NCBI GenBank assembly: GCA_944364005.1
Contig: CALVVW010000033.1
Location: forward strand, 1 to 18,284
Length of the DNA: 18,284 nt
Origin: an uncultured Bacilli bacterium
Lineage (GTDB): Bacteria > Bacillota_I > Bacilli_A > RF39 > UBA660
Direction of reading: 5' to 3'
Each line of letters starts with the position of its first letter. The first letter of the stretch is position 1. The notes below the pieces were generated by a model. That model was not told the origin of the DNA. It was given only the letters and a program-made list of their open reading frames with translations, and did not search any database. Of the stretch, positions 7,258 to 14,135 are shown one piece after another. Made by a program: the position numbers and the translations under genes.

Positions 7258-8229
7258 ATGGAAAAGTTAGTTTTTGTTTCTGGAAATTCTGGTAAAATAA
7301 GCTCTGTTATAATGTATGCGCAGTTAAGGAAAATTCCGGTTTATTATTGTTCTTTAGATTTTTTAGAACCTAATGTTAATGATATTTCTTATATTTCTAA
7401 AAAGAAGGCAAAAGCTGCGTACCAAGAACTTGGACTTCCTTGTTTTGTGTCTGATAGTGGTTTTTATATTGATCATTATCCTAATCATCCAGGATATCCG
7501 GGAGCTTTTGTAAAAAGAAGTAAAGTGAGCTCTGATGTTGAAAAGTTACTTCAAGATATGAGGAAAGTAGAGGATAGAAGTTGTAAGTTTGTCGATTGCA
7601 TTACTTATTATGACGGGTGCCAGTTTGTTCATTTTTTTGAGGAACATCATGGAGTACTTGCAACAGAGGTTTGTGGAGATGATATGAGAGGGGCTAAATC
7701 TAATTTATGGAAAGTATTTATTCCAGAAGGATATCATTCTACACTTGCTGGTATGGCTTCTAAGGAGAAGTTACAATATAAAAAGGAAAATGAAAAAAAG
7801 AGTGCGATTTTACAATTTTTAGATTGGTATCAGGAAAATAGATTAAATGAGGAAAAAGATAATAAGGAAGAAATAAGAAATTTTTTTGATTGGCTAGAAG
7901 AGTTTACTGTTACTTATCCTAGATTTTCAGATAATCAATGGTTGTATTCTCCTTATGATATTTCTCCTAATAGTCATATTCAATTGCAGTATCTTCCTCA
8001 TATTTTTGATTTTTTAGAATTATATTCTAGTGTTTATCATATTCCTCCTGAGGATGATGTGGGTGGACAATATTATGCAGTTAAATATCATGATAAATTT
8101 TATGCTATTGGCCAGGGAAATAGTTTTGGCTCTTATTATGGAGTAGGTGTGCTTGATGATGTTTCATCTGAAAATGTTATTGATATCGATGAAGTTTTAA
8201 TTCATAATATACAAAAAAAGAAAAATTAG
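7258..8229 (+). CDS. Ham1/RdgB-type NTP pyrophosphatase with an extra C-terminal domain
   Basis: RdgB/Ham1 enzymes remove dITP/XTP from the nucleotide pool. Residues 1 to about 195 match this fold: FVSGNSGK at 6-13 (the usual N-terminal nucleotide loop), VSDSGFYID at 64-72 (the DDSGL motif; D66 is the likely catalytic acid), and HPGYPGAF then FVDCITYY. The acid normally found in the ENA motif before the KA helix appears to be replaced (ISKKKAKAA), so activity or substrate may differ. From about residue 205 to 323 there is an extra domain with NFFDWLEEF, VGGQYYAVKYHDKFYAIG and VGVLDD, which ordinary Ham1 proteins (about 200 residues) lack and which I do not recognise. It starts one base after the SIS stop. 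Its TAG overlaps the stop of the convergent glycosylase gene. Confidence 0.75.
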   Translation: MEKLVFVSGNSGKISSVIMYAQLRKIPVYYCSLDFLEPNVNDISYISKKKAKAAYQELGLPCFVSDSGFYIDHYPNHPGYPGAFVKRSKVSSDVEKLLQDMRKVEDRSCKFVDCITYYDGCQFVHFFEEHHGVLATEVCGDDMRGAKSNLWKVFIPEGYHSTLAGMASKEKLQYKKENEKKSAILQFLDWYQENRLNEEKDNKEEIRNFFDWLEEFTVTYPRFSDNQWLYSPYDISPNSHIQLQYLPHIFDFLELYSSVYHIPPEDDVGGQYYAVKYHDKFYAIGQGNSFGSYYGVGVLDDVSSENVIDIDEVLIHNIQKKKN

Positions 8230-8723
8230 TTGTTATCTATTTTTTCTTTGATTTTAGTATATTCTTTGATTAATATTTCTTCTATTCCTTTTTTACAATT
8301 CGCTGGAGATGTACTTGATAAAGGTATATCTTCTATTTTTGTTTTGGGATAGATATATTTTTTATATAACTGATGAGCTTTGGTTCCAGTTGTAAAGATA
8401 GTCTTAATATTTGAGTTTTTTAATATTGGTTTTAAATTATTTGGTATTACATTTTTAATAGAGGCATCACTTGATGAAGAAATATCACATTCTTTTACTA
8501 CATCAAATAAGGCAATATGATGTTTTTTTAGAAAGTTGATTTTTTCTTCTTTGGTATTACCAATTTTTTCTTTAAAGACTTTTTCTAGTGTACTCCAGAA
8601 TCTATTTTTAGGATGTCCATAATAAAAACCTATTTCTCTCGATTTAACGGAAGGAAGACTTCCTAATATTAATACTTTGGATGATTCGTCATAAATTGGT
8701 TTTAGTGTATGTTTTACTTTCAT
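8226..8723 (-). CDS. DNA-deoxyinosine / mismatch-type uracil-DNA glycosylase (UDG superfamily)
   Basis: The 165-residue product belongs to the MUG/HDG branch of the uracil-DNA glycosylase fold, which excises deaminated bases (hypoxanthine or uracil) from DNA. Visible motifs are VLILGSLPSVKSR (GSLPS at 21-25, the active-site loop), the diagnostic GHPKNRFW at 36-43, LFDVVKECDI, then a FTTGTKA strand and the C-terminal TSPAN element that corresponds to the second catalytic loop. Length is normal for the family. The ATG has AGGTGAT upstream and a good minus-strand promoter at 8741-8769. Its TAA shares the four bases TTAG with the stop of the convergent Ham1-like gene. Confidence 0.85.
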   Translation of the reverse strand: MKVKHTLKPIYDESSKVLILGSLPSVKSREIGFYYGHPKNRFWSTLEKVFKEKIGNTKEEKINFLKKHHIALFDVVKECDISSSSDASIKNVIPNNLKPILKNSNIKTIFTTGTKAHQLYKKYIYPKTKIEDIPLSSTSPANCKKGIEEILIKEYTKIKEKIDNN

Positions 8724-8740
8724 TTTATCACCTAGTGTTT

Positions 8741-8769
8741 ACTATAACTTTCTTTTGTATTCTTTTCAA
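8741..8769 (-). promoter_or_regulatory. Minus-strand promoter of the deoxyinosine glycosylase gene
   Basis: Read on the minus strand, TTGAAA (8764-8769) is followed by a 17-base spacer and TATAGT (8741-8746). It lies about 18 bases before the ATG at 8723. Confidence 0.6.
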
Positions 8770-8808
8770 GTTTTTTAATATTTTTACATATATTTTATTG
8801 GTGATGTT

Positions 8809-9339
8809 ATGAATAATGGAATACAAGTTATATATCCGAGGACTAAATATTTAACTTTAAATCAGAAAATGCAAGAGTTTTTAGAAAAAATAATTTGTGA
8901 GTTTATGAATTATGCTAAAGAACCAATTCAGGAGAATTTTACTTATACTTTAGATGTTTCTCATGATGAATATCGTTATCAAGATTATTTATCTGTTGTT
9001 TTTTATGTTTCATTTTATACTGGTGGTGCTCATCCTGAACATAGAATTTCATCTTTCGTTTATGATATTTCGTGTGATAAGATTATTACTATTCATGATT
9101 TAGTACGAGAAAAGGAACATTTACTTTCTATTTTATCTACTGAAAGTAGAAAAATTCTTTCTAAGAATCCTAATATTCGAGATCAAGAATTATTATTTGC
9201 AGGTACTAGTCCAGAGGAATCTAATTTTCAAACTTTTGTCTTTACTTCTCATGGTATGATGATTTATTTTCCTGAATATCAGATTGCTCCTTATTCTTCT
9301 GGAGCCTTTAAAATAGTAATTCCTTATGATCAATTATAA
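8809..9339 (+). CDS. DUF3298-like protein without a membrane anchor
   Basis: The 176-residue product has the DUF3298 (RsiV C-terminal-like) signature: IQVIYPR near the start, the SFYTGGAHPEH segment in the middle, a DLVREKEHLLSILS helix, and the C-terminal GMMIYFPEYQIAPYSSGAF followed by IPY. In known proteins this domain is extracellular (in RsiV it binds lysozyme) and follows a membrane segment or signal peptide. Here translation begins immediately at the domain, and no hydrophobic leader precedes it in the frame, so the protein appears cytoplasmic unless exported another way. A GGTGAT ribosome site lies just upstream of the ATG. A bidirectional terminator follows the stop. Function unknown. 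Confidence 0.7.
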   Translation: MNNGIQVIYPRTKYLTLNQKMQEFLEKIICEFMNYAKEPIQENFTYTLDVSHDEYRYQDYLSVVFYVSFYTGGAHPEHRISSFVYDISCDKIITIHDLVREKEHLLSILSTESRKILSKNPNIRDQELLFAGTSPEESNFQTFVFTSHGMMIYFPEYQIAPYSSGAFKIVIPYDQL

Positions 9340-9341
9340 AT

Positions 9342-9376
9342 AAAATCCTAAAAGTTTTTAATTTTTAGGATTTTTT
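9342..9376. terminator. Bidirectional terminator between convergent genes
   Basis: AAAATCCTAAAA (9342-9353) pairs perfectly with TTTTAGGATTTT (9363-9374) around a 9-base loop. T tracts lie on both strands at the 3' sides. The stem overlaps the last codons and stop of the minus-strand M16 gene. Confidence 0.8.
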
Positions 9377-10602
9377 ATAGTAGTTACTGTATAGTTTGTA
9401 AAGTCTAGTGATTGTATTAATTTTTTAAACTCTTCAAAAGAGAATTTTTCTATATCTTCTATGGTATCTGGATAGGGATAGTTAAAATCTACTATGTTTC
9501 CAATTAATGGGCTTATCATAGAAGAAAGATTTTCTTCTCTTAATATAATTTCTAGTATGGTATTTTTTTTATCTATTTCAAATAACTCTTTGTCTAACGT
9601 TGGATTTTTAAATTCTTCTATGATACTATTTACTAATTCTTCTTTTTTATCTGTATAACTTCCTATTGATAAAAGTAGATAATTTTCTAATTGTTTTTTT
9701 GATTTGTTTATACTACTAGTTATAATTTTATTTTTGATTACTTTTTTATATAAAGGTGATGATACACTGGTAGTCATTTCCATAAAGTAATAAATATAAA
9801 AATCTAATTTTAATTGTTCTAAGTTAGATAAATGATCTAGTGATATTTTATATGTTACTTCTGTATAAGTTTTGGGTGTTGGAAAAAGTAATTCATCTTC
9901 TTGTTTAACGACTTCTTTTTTTTCTTTTATATTTATTTTTTCTACTTTGTGTTTTGGTGTTTTTATGTTTTTTGTTTCTTCTTTTATTGTTTTTAATACT
10001 TGTTCTTTATTAAAGTTACCAGCAACTATGATTATTTGATTGGATGGTTGATAGAATGCTTCATAGCATAATTTGATGTCTTCTAAGCTTATATTTTTTA
10101 CTTCTTCTATTGTTCCACCTGTTGTTTTAAAGGATAAAGAATGAAAACAGTTATTTAGTACTTTAATATCTTCATGATAAAACTTATTGTTTTCTTTTCC
10201 TCTAATTTCTTGATAGATAGGTTCTTTTAATTTGTTTAAATTTTCTTTTGTAAAGACAGGAGAATATATGCAATTTAGTAATGTTTTTATGCCAAATTCT
10301 ATATTATCTACAGTATCGAAAAAATATCTTGTTATTTTTCCTTGTGTACAAGCATTACTATTCATGTCGTGTTGTCCTAGTATTTCTATATAGTTTCCAT
10401 ATTTACTACATTCTACTAAGTAATGTTCTAATACATGGGCTATGCCATCAGAAAAGTGGTAGTCTATGTTATCAATTTTGTAGTCTTTTGACATTCCACC
10501 AAAAAAAGTAATTAATTGGAAAATAGTAGTATGTTTTCTTTTATCTTCATAGAAGTAGATAGTTAGTCCATTAGTTAGTGTTGTTTTTTCTATTTTATTC
10601 AT
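9358..10602 (-). CDS. M16 family zinc metallopeptidase, catalytic member (YmfH-like)
   Basis: M16 peptidases are two-lobed zinc enzymes that cleave small proteins and peptides. This 414-residue product carries the inverted zinc motif HVLEH (H56, E59, H60) and a downstream glutamate in PIYQEIRG (about E132) as third ligand, so it should be active. It is the size of a half-barrel M16B unit and pairs with the adjacent, motif-less subunit, as in the YmfF/YmfH pairs of Bacillota. Its ATG overlaps the end of the upstream partner by eight bases, showing translational coupling. It ends inside the bidirectional terminator. The substrate is unknown; peptide or bacteriocin-related maturation is known for relatives, but nothing here points to a particular one. 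Confidence 0.88.
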   Translation of the reverse strand: MNKIEKTTLTNGLTIYFYEDKRKHTTIFQLITFFGGMSKDYKIDNIDYHFSDGIAHVLEHYLVECSKYGNYIEILGQHDMNSNACTQGKITRYFFDTVDNIEFGIKTLLNCIYSPVFTKENLNKLKEPIYQEIRGKENNKFYHEDIKVLNNCFHSLSFKTTGGTIEEVKNISLEDIKLCYEAFYQPSNQIIIVAGNFNKEQVLKTIKEETKNIKTPKHKVEKINIKEKKEVVKQEDELLFPTPKTYTEVTYKISLDHLSNLEQLKLDFYIYYFMEMTTSVSSPLYKKVIKNKIITSSINKSKKQLENYLLLSIGSYTDKKEELVNSIIEEFKNPTLDKELFEIDKKNTILEIILREENLSSMISPLIGNIVDFNYPYPDTIEDIEKFSFEEFKKLIQSLDFTNYTVTTIKNPKN

Positions 10603-11848
10603 CTTGCATCTCCTTTAAAAAATATATTGTGTCTAATTTTAGTCTGGATAAGAATTCTAGTAAGTCTTCTTCTGTTACTTTTGTTAAGAGGTCATAGCTT
10701 TCTTTATCGGTGTATGCTATATCTAGTTTTTTATATATTTCATTTGTTAATATGGAATATTTATTATCAAGACTTCTAATTAAAATTGTTTTTCTTCTAC
10801 GTGTAATTTTTTCTATTAGAGATTTTATTTCTTTTCCTTGTTTTATATCATTCATCACTTCTAATATTTTTTCTAGGGCTAAATCTTTATTTTTAGGATT
10901 GACATAGGCTGTTATTTCAAAGATTCCGAAGTTAGGATAGAAAGTTGCGGATGATGAGTAGACTAAGTTATATTCATCTCTTAATTTTTTATTTAATAGT
11001 CTTGTTGATTGTGATGTTAAAATGTTTTTTAGTAAACCTAAGAGAATGGTGTCTTCTTTTTTCATATTTTCTACTTTATATACTAAGGATAGACTAGAGT
11101 CTTTAAACTGTTTTTCTTCTATTATTTCTTGTGGCGTTATTCTAAAAGGGTTTAGGTAATGTCTGTAATTTGTTTTTAATGTTTCTTGTTCTTTTAGTGT
11201 AGGAAAATATTTTTTTATGATAGGTAGTATAGTATCTTTTTCTATATTTCCTAGGATAAAAATAAGAGGATGATTGTTCTTTATTTTTTCTTGATAAAAC
11301 TTATATAATTCTTTTGAGGTTAGTTTTTCTATTAGGTCTTGATGATCATATAGTGATCTAGAAAATATTCCTTCATTATCTACTAATTTATGTAGTCTTT
11401 TGGTTTGATAGGCATGGAAGGATTTATCTGTATTTTTTAATTTGATTAGTAAATTTTCTTTTTCACGTTCTAATTCAAAATTATCGAATTCTTCATTTAT
11501 TAATTTAGGATGATAAAGACATTTTTCTAGGAAAGATATTTGTTTTTCGACATAGTCTTTCTTTAGTGTTAATTTATCAGGAATTACTAAATAGAAAGCA
11601 AAGGAATTGGTTGTTCCTACTGTTATTTGTTTGGCAAAATAATCTACGATGTAGTTTTCTTTTAATGCTTTTTGGAATTCTTCTTCTGTAGGATATTCTT
11701 CGTTCATATACATTAGCATGGCAGGTAGTAATGCTTGTTTTGCTAGTTCTTCTATTTTTTCTTGATAGGGAAATATTACTGATATTATGATGGTTTCAAA
11801 GTTTTCATTTTTTATTAAAGTTGGATTTGTTATTGTTATCTCTTTCAT
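10595..11848 (-). CDS. M16 family peptidase homologue lacking the zinc motif (YmfF-like)
   Basis: This 417-residue protein has M16 fold features: an N-terminal LPAMLMYMNEEYPTEEEF segment where an active M16 has its HxxEH helix, the middle KFYQEKIKNNHPLIFILGNIE segment typical of the end of the first half, and a second half with LKNILTSQSTRLLNKKLRDEYNLVYSSSATF. No HxxEH is present, so it is probably the non-catalytic partner of the downstream gene. Together they would form the heterodimer typical of YmfF/YmfH. It is the first gene of a two-gene minus-strand operon and has a GAGGTG ribosome site before the ATG. The upstream gap of 63 bases is shared with the divergent ASCH gene. Confidence 0.85.
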   Translation of the reverse strand: MKEITITNPTLIKNENFETIIISVIFPYQEKIEELAKQALLPAMLMYMNEEYPTEEEFQKALKENYIVDYFAKQITVGTTNSFAFYLVIPDKLTLKKDYVEKQISFLEKCLYHPKLINEEFDNFELEREKENLLIKLKNTDKSFHAYQTKRLHKLVDNEGIFSRSLYDHQDLIEKLTSKELYKFYQEKIKNNHPLIFILGNIEKDTILPIIKKYFPTLKEQETLKTNYRHYLNPFRITPQEIIEEKQFKDSSLSLVYKVENMKKEDTILLGLLKNILTSQSTRLLNKKLRDEYNLVYSSSATFYPNFGIFEITAYVNPKNKDLALEKILEVMNDIKQGKEIKSLIEKITRRRKTILIRSLDNKYSILTNEIYKKLDIAYTDKESYDLLTKVTEEDLLEFLSRLKLDTIYFLKEMQDE

Positions 11849-11881
11849 AAAAACACCTCAGTTTTATTTTATCATATATTT

Positions 11882-11890
11882 TGATATACT
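11882..11890 (+). promoter_or_regulatory. Extended -10 promoter of the ASCH gene
   Basis: TGATATACT (11882-11890) contains TGn plus TATACT, 21 bases before the ATG at 11912. No good -35 box is visible. A TATGAT read on the minus strand in the same gap may serve the divergent M16 operon. Confidence 0.4.
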
Positions 11891-11911
11891 AGTAATTAAT
11901 TAGGAGGAGTT

Positions 11912-12307
11912 ATGAAAGTAATTACGATTAAGCAACCGTTTGCTACTTTGATTGCTGAAGGATTAAAAAGATAGGAATTTCGAACTTGGAAGACAAAGTA
12001 CCGTGGAGATATTTTAATTCATGCTGGTAAAAGTGTGGATAAGAAAGCTATGGAGAAATTTTCTGGTTTAGGACTTAGTTATCCTACTGGATGTATTTTA
12101 GCGAAAGCAACTATTACTGACTGTGTAGCAATCGATGATAAAATGAAGAAAAAATTAAATTTAGAGGATCCTCTTGTTTATTCTGGAGTTGTTAAAGATT
12201 CAAGTTGGATAGGATATGGATTTCAACTTGAAAATATAGAAAAAATAGATCCTATTTATATTAATGGAAAACTAAGCTTCTGGGATTATCCATATGAGGA
12301 AAAATAA
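11912..12307 (+). pseudogene. ASCH domain protein interrupted by an in-frame TAG
   Basis: ASCH domains are small PUA-like folds predicted to bind RNA or act on modified nucleosides. Translation from the ATG at 11912, which has a consensus AGGAGGAG site, gives MKVITIKQPFATLIAEG...KR, then TAG at 11972-11974, and then EFRTWKTKYRGDILIHAGK in the same frame to the TAA at 12305-12307. The two parts fit one 131-residue ASCH protein; family members usually have an aromatic residue (often Tyr) in the K(K/R)-x-EFR position, so a TAT/TAC-to-TAG change is likely. No other lesion is visible. Downstream re-initiation at GTG 12035 would lose the first strand and helix and has no ribosome site. It is a very recent pseudogene, a readthrough case or a sequence error. 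Confidence 0.8.
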
Positions 12308-12333
12308 GTGTTTCTTTTCTTGTTTTGTTCTTG

Positions 12334-12339
12334 TATAAT
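12334..12339 (+). promoter_or_regulatory. -10 box (TATAAT) of the zinc-ribbon gene
   Basis: A perfect TATAAT lies 23 bases before the ATG at 12363. The TTTCTT at 12311-12316 is at 17-base spacing but is a weak -35 match. Confidence 0.45.
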
Positions 12340-12362
12340 AGATTAAAGGAGGGATATTATTT

Positions 12363-12632
12363 ATGAAATGTCCAGTTTGTAAGGATGTAACCTTATTAAT
12401 GTCAGAAAAAAGAGGCGTGGAGATTGATTATTGTCCAGAGTGTCGTGGAATTTGGCTTGATCGTGGAGAGTTAGATAAATTAATTGAAAAAGAAGAAAAA
12501 ACTTATCAAGAAGCTCGTGGAAATAATTATGAATATGAAGAAGATAGAAAAGATGCTAAGAAGTCGAGTCATACTAAGAAAAGAAAAAGAGAATCTTTCT
12601 TAGGTGAAGTTTTTGAAATGTTTGGTGATTAA
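12363..12632 (+). CDS. TFIIB-type zinc-ribbon protein
   Basis: The 89-residue product begins with a zf-TFIIB zinc ribbon: CPVC (C3, C6) and CPEC (C24, C27), followed by the family hallmark GIWLDRGELDKLI. A charged, low-complexity linker rich in Lys, Glu and Tyr (about 45-78) leads to a short amphipathic tail, FLGEVFEMFGD. This architecture is common in bacteria, and the proteins are uncharacterised; nucleic acid or protein binding is the usual guess. The ribosome site AAAGGAGG (12345-12352) is strong. It stands alone, with its own -10 box, between the broken ASCH gene and a DUF3795 gene. Confidence 0.85.
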   Translation: MKCPVCKDVTLLMSEKRGVEIDYCPECRGIWLDRGELDKLIEKEEKTYQEARGNNYEYEEDRKDAKKSSHTKKRKRESFLGEVFEMFGD

Positions 12633-12658
12633 TTATGAATAAAATTGATGTTTTAATT

Positions 12659-12674
12659 AATCAATCAATCAATC
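12659..12674. repeat. Four tandem AATC tetranucleotide units
   Basis: AATC is repeated four times between the zinc-ribbon and DUF3795 genes. It lies within a 19-codon reading frame that starts with ATG at 12635 (GGTGAT upstream) and ends in TAG. The flanks AATAAAAT (12637-12644) and ATTTTATT (12676-12683) are complementary. It could be a simple replication-slippage tract; no function is evident. Confidence 0.5.
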
Positions 12675-12757
12675 TTATTTTATTGCTACCTTAGTATATC
12701 ATTCTTTCAAAAGGTAATATACAAATGATAGAAATATTTAATGGAAGGGTAGTTTTT

Positions 12758-12766
12758 TGCTATAAT
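12758..12766 (+). promoter_or_regulatory. Extended -10 promoter of the DUF3795 gene
   Basis: TGCTATAAT (12758-12766) is a perfect extended -10, 16 bases before the ATG at 12783. The corresponding -35 (around 12738-12743) is not conserved, as is common for extended -10 promoters. Confidence 0.55.
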
Positions 12767-12782
12767 AGTTTTAGGTGGTATT

Positions 12783-13283
12783 ATGATTAAAGAAAAAGTA
12801 AGTGAAGAGCTTCTTTTAGCAATTGCTCCTTGTTCTATGTTTTGTAGTACTTGTACTGGTTGTAGTTATGGTGATATTAGTTATCATGCTAAGGAATTAT
12901 TACATTTGTTGGAGGGGCATCAGGAGTTTTTAGATCAGAATTTGAAAGATCAGTATCGACATAAGTTAGATGATTATTTAGTATTTCACAAGAAATTAAA
13001 GAAATATGCTAATCCTAAATGTAGCGGGTGTAGAAATCAAAGAGCAAGTAGTTGTTGCATTAAGGGTTGTTTTATTCCAGAATGTACACAAAAGCATCAT
13101 GTTTTATTTTGTGCTCAGTGTAGTGAGTTTCCTTGTGATAAGGTAAATGAAAGTGTTTATAAAAAGTCAACTATTAAGAAATGGTTAGATGGTAATAGTG
13201 AAATTAAAAAATATGGTATCAATACATATTATCAAAGAAATAGAAATAGACCTCATTATATTGATTATGTAAAAGATAAATGA
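12783..13283 (+). CDS. DUF3795 cysteine-rich protein
   Basis: The 166-residue protein shows the DUF3795 pattern: an N-terminal IAPCSMFCSTCTGC cluster, a middle CSGCRNQ motif, CCIKGCFIPEC, and CAQCSEFPCDKV towards the C-terminus. These regularly spaced cysteines suggest metal (zinc or Fe-S) binding. The family is widespread in anaerobic Bacillota and archaea and is uncharacterised. Length is normal and all cysteine clusters are intact. AGGTGG lies just upstream of the ATG, after an extended -10 promoter, so it is probably transcribed separately from the zinc-ribbon gene. The roughly 150 bases before it hold the AATC repeat and no other gene I can support. Confidence 0.8.
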   Translation: MIKEKVSEELLLAIAPCSMFCSTCTGCSYGDISYHAKELLHLLEGHQEFLDQNLKDQYRHKLDDYLVFHKKLKKYANPKCSGCRNQRASSCCIKGCFIPECTQKHHVLFCAQCSEFPCDKVNESVYKKSTIKKWLDGNSEIKKYGINTYYQRNRNRPHYIDYVKDK

Positions 13284-13353
13284 TATTGATTGTACTTTAA
13301 AGAATGTTTAAAGAAGTAAAATGAGTTGTAGAAGAGTTAGATAGGTGATGTTT

Positions 13354-14130
13354 TTGAAAGAGGAAATACTAAAAAAGGTGGATATTTTATATGCGATGTG
13401 GAAGCAGGGATTACTTGGTGGTGAAGTGATGCCAGAAGATTCTAATCCAAGTTTACCTCAGGAGTCGTTAGAAAATTATTTGTATTTTACTTTGCCTATG
13501 GCATTAAATTATCAAAGAAATTCTTATGATTTATGGAAGGCAGCTAATAAGACATATCAAGATAAGGAGACTCAGTTTGTATTTTTTCCTAAAGAAGTAT
13601 TGAAGCATTCTTTTCTTGAAGTACAAGCTGCTTTAATAAAATATAAAGTAGCATTACAGAAAAATAAACAAACAGAAATATGGATAGCGTTATGTCAAAC
13701 TTTTGTAGATTTTTTTGATGGTGATATTCGGAAATTATTCGATACTTTTCATAATGATGTAGATAAAATACGAGAGTTTGTTCAGAAAACAGAAAAAAAG
13801 AGATTTCCTTATTTATCAGGAACAAAAATATGTAATTACTGGTTGTATGTTATTTGGCAATATACAGATAGAGAGTATAAAAATATTGAGAGTTTAACTG
13901 TTGCTCCTGATACGCATGTTTGTAAGTCTACTTATCACTTAGGTTTAATTACTGAGGAAGAGTTTTTGTCTAGTCATGTACAAGAAATCGTTATTGCTCG
14001 TTGGGAAGAGGTGTTTCAGGGAACTAAATACAAGCCAATTGATATTCATACAGCATTATGGTTATGGAGTAGAAATGGATTTGCAGAGTTAGATGAGAGA
14101 GTGTTACAACATGATTTTAGAAAGCGGTGA
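13354..14130 (+). CDS. HhH-GPD-like (N-glycosylase / AP-lyase superfamily) protein
   Basis: The protein is about 258 residues. Two features point to the HhH-GPD DNA glycosylase superfamily: a hairpin-like FPYLSGTKICNYW (about residues 151-163) and the downstream VAPDTHVCKSTYHLGL (about 183-198), which matches the catalytic-aspartate strand of Endo III/MutY-type enzymes (DTHV followed by a helix ending in LGL). The N-terminal half, with LPMALNYQRNSYDLW, is not familiar, and there is no C-terminal Fe-S cysteine cluster. Substrate cannot be assigned and the superfamily call is moderate. I prefer a TTG start at 13354, four bases after AGGTGAT (13343-13349); GTG 13345 and ATG 13348 lie inside that site. 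Its TGA overlaps the ribosome site of the next gene, so the two are coupled. Confidence 0.6.
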   Translation: MKEEILKKVDILYAMWKQGLLGGEVMPEDSNPSLPQESLENYLYFTLPMALNYQRNSYDLWKAANKTYQDKETQFVFFPKEVLKHSFLEVQAALIKYKVALQKNKQTEIWIALCQTFVDFFDGDIRKLFDTFHNDVDKIREFVQKTEKKRFPYLSGTKICNYWLYVIWQYTDREYKNIESLTVAPDTHVCKSTYHLGLITEEEFLSSHVQEIVIARWEEVFQGTKYKPIDIHTALWLWSRNGFAELDERVLQHDFRKR

Positions 14131-14135
14131 CTATC

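Noticed and set aside
10281..10907. Plus-strand reading frames inside the M16 genes (about 10281-10511 and 10710-10907)
   Set aside because: They are antisense shadows of well-supported M16 coding sequence, with no ribosome sites or recognisable domains.
13589..13825. Minus-strand reading frame inside the first HhH-GPD-like gene
   Set aside because: It lies opposite a gene with superfamily motifs and a ribosome site, and its translation is a low-complexity Phe/Leu/Tyr-rich shadow.
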